This document shows, piece by piece, positions 23,804-32,537 of a DNA stretch of 64,000 nt. This DNA comes from Rikenellaceae bacterium. Lineage in GTDB: Bacteria; Bacteroidota; Bacteroidia; Bacteroidales; Rikenellaceae. The stretch is taken from positions 1 through 64,000 of the forward strand of contig SUZB01000002.1 of the NCBI GenBank assembly GCA_015060115.1. Direction: 5' to 3'. Each line of letters starts with the position of its first letter. The first letter of the stretch is position 1. The notes beneath the pieces are model-generated. The model did not search any database and was not told the DNA's origin. It worked only from the letters and a program-made list of their open reading frames with translations. The translations under genes were made by a program, and so were the position numbers.

Positions 23804-24571
23804 TTATTTTGCATTATCGTTAAGCTCCTGCTCAATGTCGATAGACTCCACGAGGGTATCGTTGAGCGTGATGGTGAGCGTTGCCTGACCCACATTCTCA
23901 ACATCGAGCTTTACGGTGTAGAGAGTCTGGGCAGCAGCCAACTCGTTCTTGTACTCAGGCAAAGTAACCTCCACGCCATCCTTACCCGACTGGTTGGGCT
24001 GCTTGATAGCGCTACCGCTAACAGTGAAGGCACCGGGAGCGATAAACAGTGGCTCGGTCTGCTCCGTAACATCGAACTCGTTGCCGGCAGCAGTGGTGAG
24101 CTTCAACGAGTGGCCACCTACGAAGTAGTTGGTGAAGGCCTCGGTAACCTCAACCTTAACCAAGGCGTTGGCGATGGTTGCGGTAATCTCAACATCGGTG
24201 TGCTTACGGGCCTCAACCGCAAACTCCTCGCTACCAACGAAGGCAGCCTTGTCGTAGCCCTCTACCTTAACATCACCAGCGGCAACGATTGCCTTGTAGT
24301 TACCTGCAACGAGGTAGTTGTTCTCGTTGAAGATTGTGATGTTGTCGTAATCGGCAGCGTAGGTTGCATCTACGCCCTCGATACGGAGGCTGAAATCCTC
24401 CGCTGCGGGTGTTGTACAGCTAACATAGGCACGGGTATCGACAACCTCGGTTGTCTCGCCCACCTTGAAAGCTACACTACCCTCGCCCTTTGCCCCGTTG
24501 GCATCAACTCCCTTGTCGCACGCTGTGAGCGAGAGTGCTACCAACGAAAAAATCGCAAAAAACTTTTTCAT
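23804..24571 (-). CDS. Small DUF4493-type lipoprotein
   Basis: 255 residues with a lipobox (LSLTACDK), a single DUF4493-like unit (LRIEGVDATYAADYDNI...LVAGNYKAIVAAGDV...FAVEARKHTDVEITATIANAL). Shorter than its downstream neighbours because it lacks additional modules. Immediately follows the fimbrillin-like gene. The building-block size and position recall a subunit of a surface polymer, but that is inference. Confidence 0.72.
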   Translation of the reverse strand: MKKFFAIFSLVALSLTACDKGVDANGAKGEGSVAFKVGETTEVVDTRAYVSCTTPAAEDFSLRIEGVDATYAADYDNITIFNENNYLVAGNYKAIVAAGDVKVEGYDKAAFVGSEEFAVEARKHTDVEITATIANALVKVEVTEAFTNYFVGGHSLKLTTAAGNEFDVTEQTEPLFIAPGAFTVSGSAIKQPNQSGKDGVEVTLPEYKNELAAAQTLYTVKLDVENVGQATLTITLNDTLVESIDIEQELNDNAK

Positions 24572-24648
24572 AGTGAATTTTTAGTTAGTTAATATTAATT
24601 TGTTTTCGGTTATAATCGTCAAGTGCAAAACTCACAATTTCGCTCTCA

Positions 24649-26418
24649 CTAATTTGCAATCTGCACCTTGATATTATCGATGAACATATATTGATTACCG
24701 TTGCCGATAAAGTCGCCCTCGCCCGTGCCACGAATCTGCCAAGAGAGACGGCGAGCATTGGTGCAATCGGTAATTGTGTAGCTCTGGAAATAGGGGATAT
24801 TGTCGGCAGAACCATCTATTGTGGTAATAGCGAGCACACCGAGATAATCGATATCTGTCCAGCTATCGGCATCGCTCGAGAATGAACCAGAGGTACCATT
24901 AATCAAACCAGCCGTCGTGGTCGAACCATAGGCTACACGAGGTGTATATTTATCATCACCATCTCTGCCAGCACTATAATTAAACGACACCGACACATTG
25001 ACAGCAACGCCATCTTTAAGACCCGTCATTGCGGGCGAGTCGATACGACCATAGGTGTGGGTATAGCCCCATACACGGTCTACACGCGAACCAAAGCGCA
25101 TAGCCTTACCAGCATAACCACCCGTACGAGCGCCAGTCCAACCCGAGCGCAAACCATAGGCGGTAAGGTCGTAAGCATCATGTGCCGTACCCTGAGCACC
25201 CGTAACCACATCACGCGAATAGTCGGTAATTGTCGAGAAGTCCTCGAAGAAGAGATACGGCACATCGGTGGTATAGTTGTGCGATGTGTAGTCGGTCATA
25301 TCGCCCATTGCAACATACGACGACACGATAGCGTGCTCCGAGTCAAACTCTACTCTCCACGAGGTGTTATCATACTGATCGCAGTCAAACTCACCCTCAT
25401 AATCAACAATATAGACGCCCTTGTCGTTGCGGGGATACTCACCCAAAAGACCACCATTCGCATCGTATACCCTAACGGTGTTATACTCCTCGCCAAGGTT
25501 GTTCTGCTCAACGGTGATAATCGCAGCCGAATAGTAAGGATATATTGTGGGAATGGCCATATTGATGGGGGTGATATGACCCTTGACAAACTCTTTTGAT
25601 AGAGAGTATGTCGCAACATTGGAATGACGGCGCTCACCACGCACTCTGTACGATACATCGCCATCTACCGAGCCGGGGAGAACAAACACCCAAATCTCGC
25701 TACCTGCATCAAAGCCCTCGGCACTCTCCACAGCGACAACATTCGACAGATTAGAGTAGGTGGGCTTAGCCTCAGGATTTGCTACATCGAAGGTTATATC
25801 GCCAACAACGCCAGAGCCCTCGGGGAAGGTAATCTCCAAGCGATAAAAGCGACCATCATAGAGGTTACGACCCTCAGGAATGGTAATCTTCACGGCGTGC
25901 ATCTGGTGGCGCATCACGGTGTTGAGCGTTGTCGCCGTAGAGGATAGAGCCTCGGCAACGGCAGGAACCTCGGCAAGCATAATATCGTACTTGCCATCGT
26001 AGACACCCGACTGGGTCTGAGCCACGCTATATGTTACCTCAGTGCCATTTACCGACTTAGGCATAGGATAGCTCAAGTAGTAGGTATACTCACCCTCGGC
26101 CATCGCAGCGATATTGGCATCAAAAAAGGCGTAGTCGAACTCCTCGCTATAGTGGTGCATCATAAACTGCGTGCCGCTTAGCACATAGTCGCCCGCCGAG
26201 TTCTTCGCCCATACAGCCAACTTATCGCCCGTAGCCCAACGAGTGGTCATACCATCGGGGTCGATGGTGGTGCGACTATCGGCAACCGTAGGCACAGCTA
26301 TCGACACCTTCTCGATAGGCTCCTTAAAGTTTGGGCTATCACTATCAACCTCGCTTGAGCAAGCTACGGCTACTACCGCAACCGCCATAAGCAAAAGTTT
26401 TGATAAAGAGATCTTCAT
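24649..26418 (-). CDS. Fimbrillin-like surface lipoprotein
   Basis: 589 residues with a lipobox (VAVACSSE). The N-terminal half fits the fimbrillin/Mfa-like pattern: SRTTIDPDGMTTRWATGDKLAVW, then YTYYLSYPMPKS and MRHQMHAVKITIPEG. The C-terminal part (about 390-589) is a jelly-roll-like domain (YLFFEDFSTITDYSRD...NQYMFIDNIKVQIAN). First gene of a seven-gene minus-strand operon of surface proteins. It may be an adhesin or tip-type component of a FimA-superfamily appendage (inference). Confidence 0.75.
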   Translation of the reverse strand: MKISLSKLLLMAVAVVAVACSSEVDSDSPNFKEPIEKVSIAVPTVADSRTTIDPDGMTTRWATGDKLAVWAKNSAGDYVLSGTQFMMHHYSEEFDYAFFDANIAAMAEGEYTYYLSYPMPKSVNGTEVTYSVAQTQSGVYDGKYDIMLAEVPAVAEALSSTATTLNTVMRHQMHAVKITIPEGRNLYDGRFYRLEITFPEGSGVVGDITFDVANPEAKPTYSNLSNVVAVESAEGFDAGSEIWVFVLPGSVDGDVSYRVRGERRHSNVATYSLSKEFVKGHITPINMAIPTIYPYYSAAIITVEQNNLGEEYNTVRVYDANGGLLGEYPRNDKGVYIVDYEGEFDCDQYDNTSWRVEFDSEHAIVSSYVAMGDMTDYTSHNYTTDVPYLFFEDFSTITDYSRDVVTGAQGTAHDAYDLTAYGLRSGWTGARTGGYAGKAMRFGSRVDRVWGYTHTYGRIDSPAMTGLKDGVAVNVSVSFNYSAGRDGDDKYTPRVAYGSTTTAGLINGTSGSFSSDADSWTDIDYLGVLAITTIDGSADNIPYFQSYTITDCTNARRLSWQIRGTGEGDFIGNGNQYMFIDNIKVQIAN

Positions 26419-26508
26419 ATCTTGGTCTAAATATTTTTTTACAAAAAAATCGCACGCAAATATATAACAATATCCCCCACCACAAAAATAATTTCAACGA
26501 ACAGCGAA

Positions 26509-26678
26509 TTTTACAAAGTAAAAAGGGAATACCTTTTTGAGAAGTTGTATAACAAGAGCTAATTTTAGGCTTACGAAGTCCGAGATAGCGGAGTTTACTT
26601 AGGCGTAAATGAGCATATCTCGGACAAGCATAACGACAAAGTAGCCTTGTTAGGCAACTTCTTTTACGAAGTAAAAAA
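26509..26678 (-). repeat. Structured element D1 with flanking direct repeats
   Basis: Core stem GTCCGAGATA (26578-26587)/TATCTCGGAC (26616-26625) around AGCGGAG, the hairpin TTTAC-ttaggc-GTAAA and TGAGCAT. Outer pairs: AGAAGTTG/CAACTTCT and AACAAG/CTTGTT. The element lies between two near-identical TTTTAC(A/G)AAGTAAAAA copies (near 26509 and 26662). It follows the terminator of the 768-aa lipoprotein gene and has the same core as D2 at 45.7 kb. Confidence 0.8.
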
Positions 26679-26706
26679 TGGGGATGACCCAAAAGCCATC
26701 CCCATT
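26673..26706 (-). terminator. Terminator of the 768-aa BACON lipoprotein gene
   Basis: Minus-strand AATGGGGATG-gcttttgggt-CATCCCCATT followed by TTTTAC, about 20 bp past the stop codon. Confidence 0.8.
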
Positions 26707-26725
26707 TTATTGGAGGTTGAATTGA

Positions 26726-29032
26726 TTACATCTTCACAAACTTAACACCGCGCGAGCTACCCTCCGACTTAGTGCGCAACTCGATTTTAGGTGCAGCGCT
26801 TGTCGCAATATATGCCTTTGACTTGACACCAACGCTCTTAACCGAGCTGATGCTACCCATATAGTAGTCGACAAACTCCTGTGCATCGCCAGCACCCTCA
26901 CGAGTGAGGATAAACTTATGGCGATAGATGGGGCTGGGGTTACCCTCCATATCGAATGCCACAGCGGCAATCATCAACTCCTTATCCCACTCGCCACGGA
27001 AGTAGGCAGGTGTCCAGTAAGCGCCAACCTCGTAGAGCGTATCGAGAAGCACATCATCGCTATATACCGCGGGATTCTCCAAGCCCTCAACATAGTTGAA
27101 GATGGTGTAGAGGAAGCGCGAATACTCACCCTCGATGCTGACACTCATAGGCAAAATAGCATATCCCTGATAGTTACTCAAGTAGTCGGGCTCAAGTGCC
27201 GAAACCTCGTCACCATCGTAGTAGGCATCGAAGCCTGCGGTGATAGTAATATCGGCAACCACAGCCTCGCCGGTGGTAAACTCACCTACGACACGCATCG
27301 AGCCGGTGTAGCTATACTCATTTTCGTCCATAGGCAGAACAACTACCTTGTAGTCAGTCGATGGGTGGAGCTGTGAAAGGTAGCTATCCGAAACACCCTG
27401 TGTAAGCTCATAGTAGCTAAACTCCCAGTAGTCACCGTAATAGTATGAGTTGTACACCTCGTTGATATACTCCTTGATCTCCTCCTCGGTAGTCGATGCC
27501 TCAAAGACATTCCAGTAGTACCATACGCTGTAATCCGATGGCGAAATCTTGATATGGGCGCTACGATCGGCAATCTCGGTAATCTCAACATTGTACTGGC
27601 AAGCCTCAACATCGCCCGCCTTAGCAGTCTTGATATCCTCACGCACGATGGGCGTAGTCAGCGTACCTGCCTCATAGCCAAAGAGCAACACCGCATACTC
27701 GGTATCCTGCTCCAGACCGCTGAATGTACCCGCGATAGGGCCGTTGCAGACATTCAGGCTCAATTGCGAAGTGCCATAAGTATCCATAAGATAGCTGAAT
27801 ATCGCGCTGTCGGTATTCAACTTAGCCAACTCCTTCTTTTCTACGGCAAAGATGGTGTAGGGGTCTTCGTTGGTGGCCTCAACAGCGATATCGAATGTCG
27901 TCTGCGTAACATTGCTGATGGTCATCTTAAGCTTATTCTCCGAGGGTGGGATGCTATCTATCTTGAACCACTCGAAGGATACATCGCTCAAGGGCTCTAA
28001 GTTCTCGTCCCACTTAAATGCGAATGCCACATACTCGGTATTGGCAATACCCTCAAAATCGTAGAAATCAGTGAGATAGTATGAGTTATACTCGAAGAAC
28101 TCGGCCTCGGTATACTCCCAATAGAGATAGTTGTCGAGTGCCGTTGCCACAACATCTTTTGCCAAGGCCTCGATATCGCCACCCAAGGCATCAAAGTGCT
28201 CGCGTGTGGTGAGGTTGTGGTAGTAGGCAACACCCTCGTGTGAGGGGCGAACTGTGATAGATGCAATCGAGCGATTAACGCTGATATCGAAGTCGAAAGT
28301 AACATCGTTACCCTCATACGCAGGCGTTGTTGTGAAGGCCTCGTAGTAGATAGATGTGGTCTTTTCGCCCAAGGTGTTCATACCATAGATATATACCACA
28401 TACTCCGACTCGACATCCAAGCCCGGCATACGAATACCTGAGTGCGAACCACGGCTCAAGATTTTCGACAGATACTCCTCCAACGACACCTCAGCCTCCG
28501 ATGCCATCTTTGAGTAGTAGGTATAATCCTCATCAAAAATCTGCTCCTCGTCGTAGGCCTCAAACCACTCACGACCCACAATCTGACCAATCCAAGTGGT
28601 CTCCTCGTCAAGTGCCGTAACAGCAATTGTAACCGAGGTAGCATCCACCGCCTCAATCTTCAGCGACAGAGGCTCCAAGAAGGCTTTCTGAGTAATTGTC
28701 AACGACTTATGCGATGCGCCATAGTTCAGCTTCATCTTCGCCTCGCGCTCTGCGCCTGTATCGTTCTTGGCAACTTCAAAGAGCACAAAGTTGTCCGTAG
28801 AGCGGATATTTGACACCCACTCAGCATCGCACTCCACAGTGAGTGCCACACCCTCTACGGGGTTAATAATCGAGTAGTTGAAACGCAACTCCTCGCCCTC
28901 AGGCTTAGCCTCTATGCTCTCTGCATAAATCTCAATATTGGCGCTTGCTGTATCGGGATCCTTCTGGCAACCAACCAACGCAACGAGTGCTGCCATTAGG
29001 GTTACAGCAACACCCAAAAATTTTGTTTTCAT
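26726..29032 (-). CDS. BACON/Fn3-like modular surface lipoprotein
   Basis: 768 residues with a lipobox (LVALVGCQKD). The N-terminal domain (about 35-118) has the BACON pattern (CDAEWVSNIRS ... KMKLNYGASHKSLTITQ). Then come four Fn3-like modules of the type seen at 10109-12151, with the conserved helical insert (VSLEEYLSKILSRG) and TEYVAFAFKW-type closings. The C-terminal paralogue domain (YYDGDEVSALEPDYLSNYQG) is present. BACON domains are thought to bind glycans or mucin in gut Bacteroidota; the true ligand is unknown. A mazG-like gene precedes it by 6 bp and shares its transcript. Confidence 0.8.
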   Translation of the reverse strand: MKTKFLGVAVTLMAALVALVGCQKDPDTASANIEIYAESIEAKPEGEELRFNYSIINPVEGVALTVECDAEWVSNIRSTDNFVLFEVAKNDTGAEREAKMKLNYGASHKSLTITQKAFLEPLSLKIEAVDATSVTIAVTALDEETTWIGQIVGREWFEAYDEEQIFDEDYTYYSKMASEAEVSLEEYLSKILSRGSHSGIRMPGLDVESEYVVYIYGMNTLGEKTTSIYYEAFTTTPAYEGNDVTFDFDISVNRSIASITVRPSHEGVAYYHNLTTREHFDALGGDIEALAKDVVATALDNYLYWEYTEAEFFEYNSYYLTDFYDFEGIANTEYVAFAFKWDENLEPLSDVSFEWFKIDSIPPSENKLKMTISNVTQTTFDIAVEATNEDPYTIFAVEKKELAKLNTDSAIFSYLMDTYGTSQLSLNVCNGPIAGTFSGLEQDTEYAVLLFGYEAGTLTTPIVREDIKTAKAGDVEACQYNVEITEIADRSAHIKISPSDYSVWYYWNVFEASTTEEEIKEYINEVYNSYYYGDYWEFSYYELTQGVSDSYLSQLHPSTDYKVVVLPMDENEYSYTGSMRVVGEFTTGEAVVADITITAGFDAYYDGDEVSALEPDYLSNYQGYAILPMSVSIEGEYSRFLYTIFNYVEGLENPAVYSDDVLLDTLYEVGAYWTPAYFRGEWDKELMIAAVAFDMEGNPSPIYRHKFILTREGAGDAQEFVDYYMGSISSVKSVGVKSKAYIATSAAPKIELRTKSEGSSRGVKFVKM

Positions 29033-29038
29033 AATCTT

Positions 29039-29437
29039 TTATCTTCTTTTTGATTCTATAACCGAGTCAATATAGGCTTTAATCTTAGGTGCGGGATCCT
29101 CCCAGCCCTCTGGCTTAATGACCTTGCCATCTTTGGGGTTGTAGTGAGGCTTGCCATCGGGCCATAGCTTCGCCATATTTGCCTGCTGCACAATAGCGAA
29201 TAGCTCGTCAGCCTCCAAGCCCATCTCGACCATTGTGCCGAGGGCGAAGTACATAAGGTCAATCATCGCATCTGCCTGCTCATAGATATCGTCGGCAATC
29301 AGGAACTCGGCAACCTCCTCGTTCATCCACTTTGCACGCGACAAGGCACGCTTCTTATCTACCATCTTTGGCTCTGCGGCCACAGGATGGCCAAACTTCT
29401 CGTGAAATTCACGAACATCATTCCACTCTTTTTTCAT
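29039..29437 (-). CDS. MazG-like nucleotide pyrophosphohydrolase
   Basis: 132 residues. The all-alpha NTP pyrophosphohydrolase core is visible: EExxE-type WMNEEVAEFL followed by EQADAMIDLMYFALGTMVEMG, the two acidic helices that bind Mg. Close to the HisE/MazG-like proteins that hydrolyse dNTPs or related nucleotides to monophosphates. Cytosolic. Transcribed ahead of the BACON lipoprotein, an odd pairing. It starts just after a clear minus-strand promoter. Confidence 0.8.
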   Translation of the reverse strand: MKKEWNDVREFHEKFGHPVAAEPKMVDKKRALSRAKWMNEEVAEFLIADDIYEQADAMIDLMYFALGTMVEMGLEADELFAIVQQANMAKLWPDGKPHYNPKDGKVIKPEGWEDPAPKIKAYIDSVIESKRR

Positions 29438-29467
29438 TATTTCTGCTTTTTAGATTTTTCAATAGAG

Positions 29468-29475
29468 CAAAGATA
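29468..29475 (-). promoter_or_regulatory. -7 box of the mazG-like/BACON operon
   Basis: CAAAGATA on the plus strand (TATCTTTG on the minus), 31 nt before the start codon of the mazG-like gene. Confidence 0.6.
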
Positions 29476-29488
29476 GCAAAATAAATTA

Positions 29489-29521
29489 AGGCAAAGAAAA
29501 TTTTTCGAATTTCTTTGCCTT
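29489..29521 (-). terminator. Terminator of the 185-aa outer-membrane protein gene
   Basis: AAGGCAAAGAAA...TTTCTTTGCCTT hairpin, 12 bp in each arm, followed by a T-rich tract on the minus strand; it sits between the stop of the upstream gene and the mazG promoter. Confidence 0.6.
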
Positions 29522-29547
29522 AACAAAAAACTTTCAAGCTTAATAAA

Positions 29548-30105
29548 TTACATCTTTCCCAACCTGATGCCCAATTGCGCATAGATAGCGTTCCCCAAAC
29601 CCATTTTGCGATCGTCTATATTCATAGCCCGACAGGCATAACCACGATAACCAAACGATAGCGCAAATCGATTTATCTCCACACCGATACCGCCATGGAT
29701 GTAAAATCCCCAACTTATCATCATTGTTGAAGTAGCTCCAAGCGACATATTAGCGAATAACGAGCAGTGCTCACTCAAGGGCAATCGGCCCTTGATACTT
29801 GGTGCAAAGTTAAATTGAAAAACAGGCATAATAGCACCCGTTACATAGAAGGTAAAAATAGAAAATTCGCCACCTGCATATAGATATTTATTGATTACGG
29901 CGCGAGTATCAAACTCCAAATTTAATCCATACTCCTTGTCGTAGAAGTCTGGTGTATATGGATCGGCGGATGTATGATTGGGCATATCAAATATTAACAC
30001 AGGAGCAACAGCGAGGCTGTACTCTATATGAGGCTTACCACTATCTTGAGCATAGAGAGAAAAAGAGATTGAAAGCAAAAACAGAAGAGATATAAGCTTT
30101 CTCAT
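29548..30105 (-). CDS. Small predicted outer-membrane beta-barrel protein
   Basis: 185 residues, signal peptide ending SLYAQ, then strand-like segments (EYSLAVAPVLIF, AGGEFSIFTFYV, FALSFGYRGYA) and a C-terminal strand (YAQLGIRLGKM). No family recognised. It and the adjacent lipoprotein (30251-30787) are more AT-rich than most neighbours, which may mean recent acquisition. Confidence 0.6.
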   Translation of the reverse strand: MRKLISLLFLLSISFSLYAQDSGKPHIEYSLAVAPVLIFDMPNHTSADPYTPDFYDKEYGLNLEFDTRAVINKYLYAGGEFSIFTFYVTGAIMPVFQFNFAPSIKGRLPLSEHCSLFANMSLGATSTMMISWGFYIHGGIGVEINRFALSFGYRGYACRAMNIDDRKMGLGNAIYAQLGIRLGKM

Positions 30106-30201
30106 AACAATAAATTGTTAAGTTTAACAACAAGCAAAATCGCACATTTGCAAATTTACGAAAAATTTTGCACTTTTGCAAAAATTAATAACCACCATAT
30201 A

Positions 30202-30228
30202 TGGCTATTACAATAAAAGCAAAGTTTC
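30202..30228 (+). pseudogene. Duplicated engB start fragment
   Basis: ATGGCTATTACAAT(A)AAAGC... repeats the first 27 bases of engB (30848-30874) with two mismatches, then diverges. A TTTGCAAAAA stretch precedes both copies. It encodes MAITIKAKF and then leaves the EngB sequence. The simplest reading is that DNA carrying the lipoprotein gene entered at the engB 5' end and left a copy of the start region behind. Confidence 0.65.
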
Positions 30229-30250
30229 ATAAAAGATGTATATTAAAATT

Positions 30251-30787
30251 ATGAAATACTTTTTTAACATCTTACTAATATTAACAATAGCTTTATCTGC
30301 TGTTTCGTGCGACTGGCTTTTAGAGATATTTGGAGAAGATGTAGGCGGTAATATGCCCGAGCCAACAGGTATTGTCGGAACTTATGAGGGAATAATCTAC
30401 CTTAAGAATGAGACTGAGCGCCCAATAGCCATAGAGCATAACCTTGATAGTTCAAATGCAGAAAGTTCAACAACTGTCTTAGAAATTGGAGAATCAATAG
30501 CTATACATCAAAAGCAAATAGAGGTAGAAGAATTCCACAATGGCCCGATAGAAATAGACGATGAGTTTTGCAAAAACTATCTTGACGGACTTGGCGCTCA
30601 CAGCTACATAAAGGTTTGGAATATCAACGGCACACTACTCAAAGAGTGGCTATATAATAATTACAACCCATCGACTAAGAATCCATTCGACGAATGGTAC
30701 TACAACCTTGAGAAAAAAGGAATAAATGATTATATATTGTTCCAATGGACTTTCTCTATTAAAGAGTGGTTATTCGAGGAGGATTAA
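30251..30787 (+). CDS. Hypothetical lipoprotein inserted before engB
   Basis: 178 residues from ATG 30251 (MKYFFNILL), with a lipobox (LSAVSCDW). An acidic linker (FGEDVGGNMPEP) is followed by a small globular domain without motifs that I know (IAIEHNLDSSNAESS, YIKVWNINGTLLKEWLYNN). AT-rich. It lies between two copies of the engB start region, so it looks like an inserted cargo gene. Confidence 0.6.
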   Translation: MKYFFNILLILTIALSAVSCDWLLEIFGEDVGGNMPEPTGIVGTYEGIIYLKNETERPIAIEHNLDSSNAESSTTVLEIGESIAIHQKQIEVEEFHNGPIEIDDEFCKNYLDGLGAHSYIKVWNINGTLLKEWLYNNYNPSTKNPFDEWYYNLEKKGINDYILFQWTFSIKEWLFEED

Positions 30788-30847
30788 GGCAACAATGACA
30801 CTCTCATAACAGATTAAGTTAATAGACTTTGCAAAAAATACAGAGAA

Positions 30848-31444
30848 ATGGCTATTACAATCAAAGCAAAATTTAAGTGTAGCTCCGAGAAGATATCACA
30901 AGTGCCCAAAGACGACCTTAAGGATATCGCCTTTATCGGTCGAAGCAATGTCGGTAAGTCGTCGTTGGTGAATATGCTGACTGGCGTAAATGGCCTTGCC
31001 AAGGTGTCGGGCACTCCGGGCAAAACACGCCTTATCAACCACTTCCTTATCAACGATAGCTGGTACCTCGTAGACCTCCCCGGCTACGGCTATGCCCGCG
31101 TCTCGAAATCGACACGCGGCGAGTTCTCGAAGCTTATTACCGACTATGTCCTCAAGTGCGAGAAGATGCACTTCCTCTTCGTCCTGGTCGATTCGCGCCT
31201 TGAGCCTCAAAAGATAGATTGCAACTTTATCGAACTTTTGGGCCAGAACGGCATACCCTTTGGCATCATCTTCACCAAGGCCGACAAGCTCTCGCAGGCG
31301 CAACTCAACCGCAGCGTAAAGTGCTGGAAGCAAAGGCTTGAGGAGCAGTGGGAGGAGCTGCCACCGATGTTCGTGTCGTCGAGCGAGAAGCGCACAGGGC
31401 GTGAGGAGATTCTCGCATTTATTGACGAGGCACTCCAAAAATAG
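30848..31444 (+). CDS. engB: Ribosome biogenesis GTPase EngB/YsxC
   Basis: 198 residues. All G motifs are present: GRSNVGKSS (G1, about residue 32), GTPGKT (G2 region), DLPGYGYA (G3), TKAD (G4) and SSSEK (G5). Needed for late assembly of the large ribosomal subunit. Its first 27 bases are duplicated 646 bp upstream (30202-30228), so the present promoter may not be the original one. Confidence 0.95.
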   Translation: MAITIKAKFKCSSEKISQVPKDDLKDIAFIGRSNVGKSSLVNMLTGVNGLAKVSGTPGKTRLINHFLINDSWYLVDLPGYGYARVSKSTRGEFSKLITDYVLKCEKMHFLFVLVDSRLEPQKIDCNFIELLGQNGIPFGIIFTKADKLSQAQLNRSVKCWKQRLEEQWEELPPMFVSSSEKRTGREEILAFIDEALQK

Positions 31445-31463
31445 CAAACAATAGCGCAAAAAG

Positions 31464-31495
31464 TTTGGTAATTCATCTTATTTGCCCTAACTTTG
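31464..31495 (+). promoter_or_regulatory. prs promoter
   Basis: TTTG (31464-31467) and TAACTTTG (31488-31495) with 20 nt between, about 40 nt before the prs start codon. Confidence 0.7.
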
Positions 31496-31535
31496 TAGAA
31501 AAGTTACAAACCTTACTTAAATTTATTATAACACT

Positions 31536-32477
31536 ATGGCAATCCATAAGATTAAGTTCTTCGCTGGTCGTGGCTCACGCTACCTTGCAGAGAAGATTGC
31601 TGCCGAGTATGGCATCAAGCTCGGCGACTCGGATGTCTTGCAGTTTAGCGACGGCGAGTTCCAGCCCTGCTTCCACGAGTCTATTCGTGGCTGCACCGTC
31701 TTTATCATTCAGTCTACATTTCCACCTTCAGACAATCTGATGGAGCTTCTGATGATGGCCGACGCTGCTCGCCGCGCATCTGCTCACCAGGTTATCGCCG
31801 TAATCCCCTACTTCGGTTGGGCTCGTCAGGATCGCAAGGATCGTCCCCGTGTGCCTATCACAGCGCGTTTGGTTGCCAATATGCTTATCGCTGCAGGCGT
31901 TCAGCGTGTGATGACTATGGATCTCCACGCCGACCAGATTCAGGGCTTCTTCGACCTTCCTATGGATGCGCTCTACGCATCGGGCATCTTCGTGCCTTAC
32001 ATCCAGAAGTTGCAGATTCCCGACCTCTCGATTGCCTCTCCCGATATGGGTGGTGCAAAGCGTGCCTCGTCGTATGCCAAGCACTTCCAGGCACCTATCA
32101 TCATCTCACACAAGGAGCGTGCTAAGGCCAATGTTGTTGGCTCGATGACCGCTATTGGCGAGGTTGAGGGTCGCAATGTCATCATCGTTGACGATATGAT
32201 CGACACCGCAGGTACTATCTGTATGGCGGCAAATATGCTTATGGAGCGTGGTGCTAAGAGTGTTCGCGCTGCCGTTACCCACCCCGTACTCTCAGGCAAG
32301 GCCTACGACCGCATCAACGAGAGTGCTATTCAGGAGGTTATCACCACCGATACTATTCCATTGAAGGAGGGCGAGGATTTGTCGAAGTTTACTGTATTGA
32401 GCGTAGCTCCCATCTTCGCGGATGTTATCGAGCGCGTACATAACTACAAGTCAATTTCGTCTATCTTCTACCGATAG
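31536..32477 (+). CDS. prs: Ribose-phosphate pyrophosphokinase
   Basis: 313 residues; makes PRPP from ribose 5-phosphate and ATP for nucleotide, His, Trp and NAD synthesis. Signature stretches: FSDGEF, RRASAHQVIAVIPYFGWARQDRK, MDLHADQIQGFFD and the PRPP loop NVIIVDDMIDTAGTI. Full length, single gene with its own promoter and a strong bidirectional terminator. Confidence 0.96.
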   Translation: MAIHKIKFFAGRGSRYLAEKIAAEYGIKLGDSDVLQFSDGEFQPCFHESIRGCTVFIIQSTFPPSDNLMELLMMADAARRASAHQVIAVIPYFGWARQDRKDRPRVPITARLVANMLIAAGVQRVMTMDLHADQIQGFFDLPMDALYASGIFVPYIQKLQIPDLSIASPDMGGAKRASSYAKHFQAPIIISHKERAKANVVGSMTAIGEVEGRNVIIVDDMIDTAGTICMAANMLMERGAKSVRAAVTHPVLSGKAYDRINESAIQEVITTDTIPLKEGEDLSKFTVLSVAPIFADVIERVHNYKSISSIFYR

Positions 32478-32494
32478 CATCTTGTAATAAAGCT

Positions 32495-32537
32495 AAAAAA
32501 CAGCGGATGGAAAATTTTCCATCCGCTGTTTTTTTAG
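32495..32537. terminator. Bidirectional terminator after prs
   Basis: ACAGCGGATGG-aaaatttt-CCATCCGCTGT, flanked by A-run and T-run, so it can stop prs and the convergent 757-aa lipoprotein transcript. Confidence 0.85.
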
